Of a stretch of DNA of 37,702 bases, positions 33,017-37,702 are shown piece after piece (within the stretch, counting starts at the first letter, position 1; the number at the start of each line of letters is the position of its first letter). The position numbers and the translations under genes were made by a program. This DNA is from Spirochaetaceae bacterium (GTDB lineage Bacteria; Spirochaetota; Spirochaetia; DSM-27196; SLAA01), in contig PUPD01000069.1 of the NCBI GenBank assembly GCA_003552985.1, forward strand, positions 1 to 37,702. The letters run 5' to 3'. The notes under the pieces are model-generated. The model searched no databases, was not told the DNA's origin, and worked only from the letters and a program-made list of their open reading frames with translations.

Positions 33017-33319
33017 ATGAAACGATCGCTTGATGAACTGGCTGAGACGCTTACCCACATTGACGACCGAGAGCTGATGGCCCGGTTTCTGCAGGAGCTG
33101 CTGACAGCCCGCGAGGCCGAACGCATCAGCGGCCGGTGGGAGATTGTGAAACGACTCAGCGAAGGGCTCCCCCAGCGCCGCATCGCCGAGGAGCTGGGGC
33201 TCTCGTTGTGCAACATAACGCGCGGCTCGCGTGAGCTGCGGCGCCGGGACAGCGCGATCCGTACCATACTCGAGCGCGAGGGCTACACACCAATCCCGCC
33301 CGATGAAAGCGGCCCGTGA
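33017..33319 (+). CDS. trpR: TrpR-family transcriptional repressor
   Basis: A 100-residue all-helical DNA-binding protein of the Trp repressor family. The alignment from memory is good across the core: LLTAREAERISGRWEIVKRL corresponds to the LTPDEREALGTRVRIVEEL region, LPQRRIAEELGLS to the helix-turn-helix MSQRELKNELGAG and ITRGSREL to ITRGSNSL. The Arg of the WEIVKRL segment may correspond to the tryptophan-binding region, but I could not verify each ligand residue. ITRGS rather than ISRV separates it from the YerC/YecD relatives. In E. coli this protein represses the trp operon and itself when tryptophan is bound. The promoter carries a dyad over its -10. A tryptophanase lies 15 kb away in the window. 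Confidence 0.85.
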   Translation: MKRSLDELAETLTHIDDRELMARFLQELLTAREAERISGRWEIVKRLSEGLPQRRIAEELGLSLCNITRGSRELRRRDSAIRTILEREGYTPIPPDESGP

Positions 33320-33412
33320 TAGTGCATCCCGTCCACGCCTCTTGCTCGGCAGATCCGACGCCGCGGTTCGAGTCGTGCCAAACGGGGGCGCTCCGGCCCC
33401 AAGATTGCGCCG

Positions 33413-33437
33413 GGGGAAAGCACCGGCATTCCCCTTT
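33413..33437 (+). terminator. Candidate rho-independent terminator after the TrpR-family gene
   Basis: GGGGAA (33413-33418) pairs with TTCCCC (33429-33434); inside the loop GC pairs with GC around ACCG, with one A-A mismatch, and three T residues follow. The T-run is short and its end doubles as the -35 of the next promoter. Confidence 0.45.
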
Positions 33438-33475
33438 ACAAAAGGCCGATGAGTCGTATACTTGTGAATGACTCA
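33433..33475 (+). promoter_or_regulatory. Predicted pstS promoter with two dyads
   Basis: TTTACA (33435-33440), 16 bases, TATACT (33457-33462). The -35 is the core of the palindrome CCTTT-aca-AAAGG (33433-33445), and TGAGTC (33450-33455) / GACTCA (33470-33475) bracket the -10. These look like operators. The next 130 bases to ATG 33609 are AT-rich leader with nothing else I can name. Confidence 0.55.
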
Positions 33476-33608
33476 GATACTTTTACAAGGACAAAGAGCG
33501 CGCAGAACTCGAATAGCTTTCCCGTCGTGCAGCTGATCATACAGTAATTGAGCATGACCGGTTCGACAGTGTCTGCAGAACCGCGTGCCGCCGCAGAAAA
33601 AAGCTCAT

Positions 33609-34475
33609 ATGCAAAAACAAAGACCCGAAACAGCACTCCGCATTATCGCGATTATGATCGCTCTCGGCGTTGGGTTGGCTGCTCAGCTTGGCGCGCAGGT
33701 TACCGTCGCCGGATCGACCGCGCTTCAGCCGGTCCTCACGACAATCGCCGAGCGTTTTACAGGCGAAACCGGCATTGAGGTGCGCGTCAGCGCCGGCGGT
33801 AGTAGCGCCGGTGTTCAGGCAGTGCGAGACGGCACCGCCGACCTTGCGATGGTATCCCGAGCGCTTTCAGCCGCGGAGATCGCCGCCACAGACGCCACGA
33901 CGGTTGCGCTGGATGCACTCGGCATTATCGTGAACGCCGGCAATCCTACCGAGAGCATCTCTCGCGAACAGCTCAGCGCATTGTTCTCCGGCGAGATCCG
34001 CGACTGGAGCGAACTAGGCGGCCCCAGCGGTCGAGTCGCGATCGTGACCCGCGAGCTTGGGCGCACGGCGCTTGAACACTTTGAAGACTATACAGGGCTT
34101 TCTCATCATCAACGCGATGAGTCCGGGCCGGCCGGGTCGATCGCACGATCAGGATATCGGATTGCAACCGAGAGTGAGGCGGCCACGGTGGTCGGAGGAA
34201 CCCCAGGTGCCGTCGGCTACCTCTCGTTCGCCACCGCGCAGCGTCTGATGGACCAGGGGATGCCGATTCGCATCGTTGCGCTGGAAGGCGAGACCCCTAG
34301 CCCGGCCGGCATCGCCTCCCGCAGTTACCCGGTTGTGTTCGAGCTCACTATCGTGCACGCAGAGATCTCCCAAGAGGCTAGTGAGCTCTTCGCGTTTCTC
34401 ACTTCTCAGCCCGGACGGGAACTGCTTGAGGATTATCGGCTTGTGCCGGTTTACAACGCGAATCCAGAAGAGTAG
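33609..34475 (+). CDS. pstS: PstS-like phosphate-binding periplasmic protein
   Basis: A 288-residue solute-binding protein of the PstS type. ATG 33609 heads a signal peptide (LRIIAIMIALGVGLAAQLGAQ); the GTG at 33585 is less likely. The mature start VTVAGSTALQPVLTTIAERF is the family signature, followed by VSAGGSSAGVQAVRDGTADLAMVSRAL (anion-binding Ser/Asp loop), the hinge region ALDALGIIVNAGNP, FSGEIRDWSELGG, a GTPGAVGYLSF strand and the C-terminal VVFELTIVHAEIS. No pstC, pstA, pstB or phoU gene is next to it; it stands alone 69 bases before a chemoreceptor gene. It may serve a distant transporter or present phosphate, or another oxyanion, to that receptor. Confidence 0.85.
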   Translation: MQKQRPETALRIIAIMIALGVGLAAQLGAQVTVAGSTALQPVLTTIAERFTGETGIEVRVSAGGSSAGVQAVRDGTADLAMVSRALSAAEIAATDATTVALDALGIIVNAGNPTESISREQLSALFSGEIRDWSELGGPSGRVAIVTRELGRTALEHFEDYTGLSHHQRDESGPAGSIARSGYRIATESEAATVVGGTPGAVGYLSFATAQRLMDQGMPIRIVALEGETPSPAGIASRSYPVVFELTIVHAEISQEASELFAFLTSQPGRELLEDYRLVPVYNANPEE

Positions 34476-34544
34476 GACGGTAGGCCGCATCATCCGGCTA
34501 ACTACCGCAAACGCACGACCTCCCAAAGTCAGAAAGGACGGGTT

Positions 34545-36278
34545 ATGTCGATTCGATCGAAGTTAATGATTCCGATGGTCATAATCGTCGTGTTCGTTAT
34601 CGCTTCGTATGCACTTCTCCTGCAGTCATTCAAACAGGCCGCTGAACAGGCAACCTTCGAACAGCGCCAGCTAACCGCAATCGGCGAGCAGATCGGTCGT
34701 GCCAACGTGTCGGCTCGTGACGCGATTCTTACGCGTGATGAACGTCACCTCGTGCACGCTGCCGAGTCCTCACTCCAGGTACACGAAGCACTCGACAGAC
34801 TTGCGGATGTGTTGCCGCAAGAGGTCGATGCCTTCCGGGTGCCATTCGAAGTGTACTTCACCCAGGTTGTTTCGATCACATCGCTCTTCGAAGAGCAGCG
34901 CGCCGGCGAGGCGCAAAGCCGTCTCGCAACGTTGGAGGCAAACTCCCTGTGGCTCTCGGAGATGCTCGAAACGTTCTCGCAAACCGTCCTCCAGCGTCAA
35001 CGTGCGGAACAGAATGACAACCTGTTTCTCGGGTTGCTGGCCGGTGTCATGATCCTCTCACTATCGTTACTGATCTCGCTCGGTTTTGTGCCGCGCTACA
35101 TCATCCGGCCTGTGAAGACAGTTGTCGGCAAGCTGGCAGAGGTGGCCGAAGGCGCGGGAGATCTCACCCAGCAACTGCCGGTTCACACACGTGACGAGAT
35201 CGGTTCGCTTGCCCGAAGCTTCAACAGCTTCACCGCGAAGCTGGAGGAGATCATACGCGCTGTCCGTCACGCGGTGGATGCCCTCGGATCGGCTTCACAC
35301 ACCCTCGAAACGCAGATGCACGAAGGCTCTCAACGTCTCGAGTCGGTTGCCTCGGCAATCGAAACCGCAAACCATGAGATGGACGATCAATCGGCGGGCG
35401 TGAGCGAAAGCTCAGGCGCGATAACTCAGATATCTTCCACAATCCAGACGCTCGACGATCGGATCGAGGAACAAGCGGCCACCATCAACGAATCGTCTTC
35501 CGCCATCGAGCAGATGGTTGCCAACATCAGGACTGTAACCGCAAACCTGGAGCAAAGCGCCGAAGCCGTAGACACCCTTGAGGAGGCAGCCGAAGGCGGT
35601 AAAGGTAGCTTGCTGAGTATGGCTGAGGTGGTAAACCGGATTGCCGCCGAATCCGATGGGCTTCTCGACGCAAACAAGATCATCAGGGAGATTGCCGATC
35701 AAACCAATCTGCTCTCGATGAACGCGGCGATAGAAGCGGCGCATGCCGGAGAATACGGCAAGGGCTTCGCGGTAGTCGCTGACGAGATTCGCCGCCTCGC
35801 CGAGACAACTGCAGAGCGATCAGGCGAGATCTCAGCGGTACTCGGATCGATCAAGAACAGGATTGATACCATGGTTGAGTCGTCACGGACAGCCGAGCGA
35901 GCGTTCGAGCACGTAGGTCGCCTGGTGGGGACGGTGGGAGATCTTCAGCGTGAGATCAAACACGCGATGGAGGAGCAAAGCTCCGGCAGCGAAGAGATCC
36001 TTATGGCGCTGAATAGAATGACCACCATTACCACAGAGGTGCGTGACGGGTCGACTGAGATGCGCTCCATGGGCGACGCAATCGCTGAGGAGATGCAGCG
36101 CCTGGTTACGATAAGCGATAATCTGCGACAGCGGCTGAATCAGATTGCGGTTAATACGCGTGAGGTCGACGAAATGATCCGTTCGGCGCATCAGCTGGCC
36201 GGCAATAATCAGGAATCGGTTGAGGAGATCTCGGCGCACCTGGGACGCTTCACAGTGCAGGATAACACCGCCTCCTGA
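34545..36278 (+). CDS. Methyl-accepting chemotaxis protein
   Basis: A 577-residue transmembrane chemoreceptor. ATG 34545 follows AAAGGA by about 8 bases. Order: membrane helix 1 (about 8-28), a periplasmic helical domain (about 29-158), helix 2 (NLFLGLLAGVMILSLSLLISLG, about 160-182, split over the quoted stretch), HAMP (about 184-237, RPVKTVVGKLAEVAEGAGDL) and a long coiled-coil signalling domain. The kinase-contact tip is ADQTNLLSMNAAIEAAHAGE with KGFAVVADEIRRLAE after it (about 383-420). No CheR-tethering pentapeptide ends the protein (it ends DNTAS). The periplasmic domain is a four-helix-bundle type that can accept a ligand directly or through a binding protein; the PstS-like gene is immediately upstream. 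Confidence 0.95.
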   Translation: MSIRSKLMIPMVIIVVFVIASYALLLQSFKQAAEQATFEQRQLTAIGEQIGRANVSARDAILTRDERHLVHAAESSLQVHEALDRLADVLPQEVDAFRVPFEVYFTQVVSITSLFEEQRAGEAQSRLATLEANSLWLSEMLETFSQTVLQRQRAEQNDNLFLGLLAGVMILSLSLLISLGFVPRYIIRPVKTVVGKLAEVAEGAGDLTQQLPVHTRDEIGSLARSFNSFTAKLEEIIRAVRHAVDALGSASHTLETQMHEGSQRLESVASAIETANHEMDDQSAGVSESSGAITQISSTIQTLDDRIEEQAATINESSSAIEQMVANIRTVTANLEQSAEAVDTLEEAAEGGKGSLLSMAEVVNRIAAESDGLLDANKIIREIADQTNLLSMNAAIEAAHAGEYGKGFAVVADEIRRLAETTAERSGEISAVLGSIKNRIDTMVESSRTAERAFEHVGRLVGTVGDLQREIKHAMEEQSSGSEEILMALNRMTTITTEVRDGSTEMRSMGDAIAEEMQRLVTISDNLRQRLNQIAVNTREVDEMIRSAHQLAGNNQESVEEISAHLGRFTVQDNTAS

Positions 36279-36391
36279 GCTATTACGTCATCGGGACATA
36301 ATTATTGGGCTGGGGTGGCGCATAGAGTACGCTTCGGATGCGCCTGCGGCCGCTCGCAGTACAGGTATGGCCCGTGCTACTATACGGTCTA

Positions 36392-37381
36392 ATGTCCAGG
36401 ACGACGCAATCCGAAACCCAACGCTCGTATACCGGATACCTCCTCGTCGCCGCCGCGGCGGCCCTGTGGGCTACATCCGGGCCGATATCTCGCACCCTCT
36501 ACGATCAGGGCCTGACGCCGTTGGAGGTCTCGTTCTGGCGCACCGCCGCGGCCGCGGCGCTGTTCATACTCCGCCTTTGCCTGACGAGTTCTTCGTCCGG
36601 CACCCGGATGAATGCCCGGCATCTGCCGGCAATGGCGGTATTCGGGGCTTTCGGCATCGGGACCTTCATGGTTTCGTTGGCTTACGCCATCGAGACAGGC
36701 GGGATAAACCTCGCCGTTATCCTCCTCTACACCTCCCCGGTATTCGTGGCCGTGGGCGCGCGCTTGTGGTACCACGAGCCCCTCGGCGCACAGAAGATCG
36801 TGCTGATTGCGCTTACGATGCTCGGCGTGATCCTGATTGCTACCGGCGGCGGCAGGGGCATATCGGTTTCGGCGGTATCGCTCGCGTGGGGTTTCGCAGC
36901 CGCTTTCACGTACGCCACGTACTTCCTGGTAGGAAAGTGGGCCATTGCTCGCTATAGCCCGTTGCAGTTCCTTGCGTACGTGTTTCCGGTAGCGGCCGTC
37001 GCCATTCTCCCGTTCGTGCGGTTCGGAACTTATTCGCTCTCGGTGTTCTTCTGGCTTGCGCTTCTCAGTGTCGTGACCACCTATCTTCCCTATCTACTCT
37101 ACTATCGGGGGCTTGCAGGGGTGCAGATCTCCCGCGCGGTGGTAGTTGCAACGGTGGAACCGGTGATCGCCGCGATCTTTGCGGCCGTCTTCTTCGGGGA
37201 GTTGTATTCGGCGCGCGCCCTGATCGGAGCCTTATTCGTGCTCACCGCCGCTACGCGAGCCTCGATGCCGGAGCGGCGGAGCCGGCGCGCTTTGGACCGT
37301 GCCTCGGAAACCGAGGAGGTCCTCACCTATGCGGTACCGCCGTACGGCCCGGCGGAGCCGGAAAACGAACCCGAAGGGTGA
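36392..37381 (+). CDS. EamA/DMT-family transporter
   Basis: A 329-residue membrane protein of the drug/metabolite transporter superfamily with two EamA repeats and ten helices. The repeat starts are YLLVAAAAALWATSGPISRT and SLAWGFAAAFTYATYFLVGK; PVFVAVGARLWYHEPLG and VEPVIAAIFAAVFFGELYSA are the paired second-half signatures. ATG 36392 is chosen over 36338, as the latter adds 18 residues without membrane or family character; a TATACG -10-like box ends 5 bases before it. The tail from about 285 is charged and cytoplasmic. Such proteins export amino acids, nucleotides or other metabolites. Substrate unknown. The M28 peptidase starts 16 bases downstream, so the two may be co-transcribed. Confidence 0.85.
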   Translation: MSRTTQSETQRSYTGYLLVAAAAALWATSGPISRTLYDQGLTPLEVSFWRTAAAAALFILRLCLTSSSSGTRMNARHLPAMAVFGAFGIGTFMVSLAYAIETGGINLAVILLYTSPVFVAVGARLWYHEPLGAQKIVLIALTMLGVILIATGGGRGISVSAVSLAWGFAAAFTYATYFLVGKWAIARYSPLQFLAYVFPVAAVAILPFVRFGTYSLSVFFWLALLSVVTTYLPYLLYYRGLAGVQISRAVVVATVEPVIAAIFAAVFFGELYSARALIGALFVLTAATRASMPERRSRRALDRASETEEVLTYAVPPYGPAEPENEPEG

Positions 37382-37397
37382 ACCGGGAGGGAAGCAG

Positions 37398-37702
37398 ATG
37401 GCGGAAAGATCAGGATCAGATCATTATCAGCGGCGGCCCGGCGGCGCGGGGTGGCGTCGGGCCGACTCAGGGCGCCTCAGGCATGACGTTGAAACGCTGA
37501 CATCAATCCGCCCGCCGCGCAATGCCGACCATCCTGAGGCACTGAATGAAGCTGTCGGCTACATTGAGTCCGCGCTTCAGGAGGCGGGGTGGAACGCGCA
37601 GCGCCAGCCCTATCGGTGCGCCGGCGATGAGTACTCAAACGTGATCGCGAAGGTCGAGCCACCGCAAACCGCGAAGACAGTGGTGGTGGGAGCGCATTAC
37701 GA
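37398..37702 (+). CDS. M28-family peptidase, N-terminal part
   Basis: An open frame from ATG 37398 (GGGAGG 7 bases upstream, after the EamA stop) to the end of the window, so only about 101 residues are seen. After a 27-residue polar N-terminus, LRHDVETLTSIRPPRNAD and YIESALQEAGWNAQRQPY followed by YSNVIAKVE and TVVVGAHYD match the start of M28 (aminopeptidase Y/S-type) zinc peptidases, where the final HYD includes the first zinc ligand. No signal peptide is visible, so a cytoplasmic enzyme is likely. The rest of the zinc site lies outside the window. Confidence 0.8.
   Translation, partial: MAERSGSDHYQRRPGGAGWRRADSGRLRHDVETLTSIRPPRNADHPEALNEAVGYIESALQEAGWNAQRQPYRCAGDEYSNVIAKVEPPQTAKTVVVGAHY

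Overview
The window looks like a stretch of chromosome from a GC-rich, Gram-negative, motile, chemotactic bacterium. I favour a free-living or saline spirochaete (Spirochaetota). The reasons are the mix of SUMF1-type lipoprotein, FecR and beta-barrel surface genes, a methyl-accepting chemotaxis protein, a HisKA_2 sensor kinase, a phosphatidylcholine synthase and the alternative (carboxyspermidine) polyamine route. That assignment is an inference from gene content; no rRNA is present. I saw no tRNA, rRNA, CRISPR array, insertion sequence or prophage gene.

Layout. 1-1065: end of a GHMP sugar kinase overlapping a sugar-1-phosphate nucleotidyltransferase. 1153-5976: cell-envelope block with a SUMF1 lipoprotein, then a tight four-gene run of exported protein, outer-membrane beta-barrel, FecR-domain protein and lipoprotein; the last has a low-GC interior. 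6305-10858: aldo/keto reductase, 7TMR-DISM diguanylate cyclase and glycerol kinase. 10945-14917: divergent M20 amidohydrolase and a large KaiC-like/PEP-synthase-N fusion. 14965-18810 (minus): NADP-glutamate dehydrogenase, tryptophanase and a voltage-sensor-like membrane protein, the last two only 10 bases apart. 18985-21613: lipid acyltransferase, phosphatidylcholine synthase and SrkA-type kinase.

21696-27099 is a complete arginine-to-spermidine cluster: SpeA makes agmatine, SpeB makes putrescine, and the carboxy(nor)spermidine dehydrogenase/decarboxylase pair makes spermidine without S-adenosylmethionine decarboxylase. 27140-30306 (minus) holds MsrA, a small membrane protein, a sensor kinase, an exported protein and a GNAT acetyltransferase. 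Both the kinase and the small protein appear frameshifted, so this stretch is either decaying or carries single-base assembly errors.

30556-33319 carries a PIN-domain protein, a J-domain protein, Pcm, a small membrane zincin and a TrpR-family repressor. The zincin and trpR diverge from promoters that share one -35 element, and a 20-bp dyad covers the trpR -10. 33609-36278 pairs a PstS-like binding protein with a chemoreceptor. The window closes with an EamA-type exporter and the start of an M28 peptidase.

The points most worth following are the voltage-sensor-like protein next to tryptophanase, the trpR/zincin regulatory node, the envelope block with its low-GC gene interior, and several genes whose predicted -10 box lies so close to the start codon that leaderless mRNA is likely.
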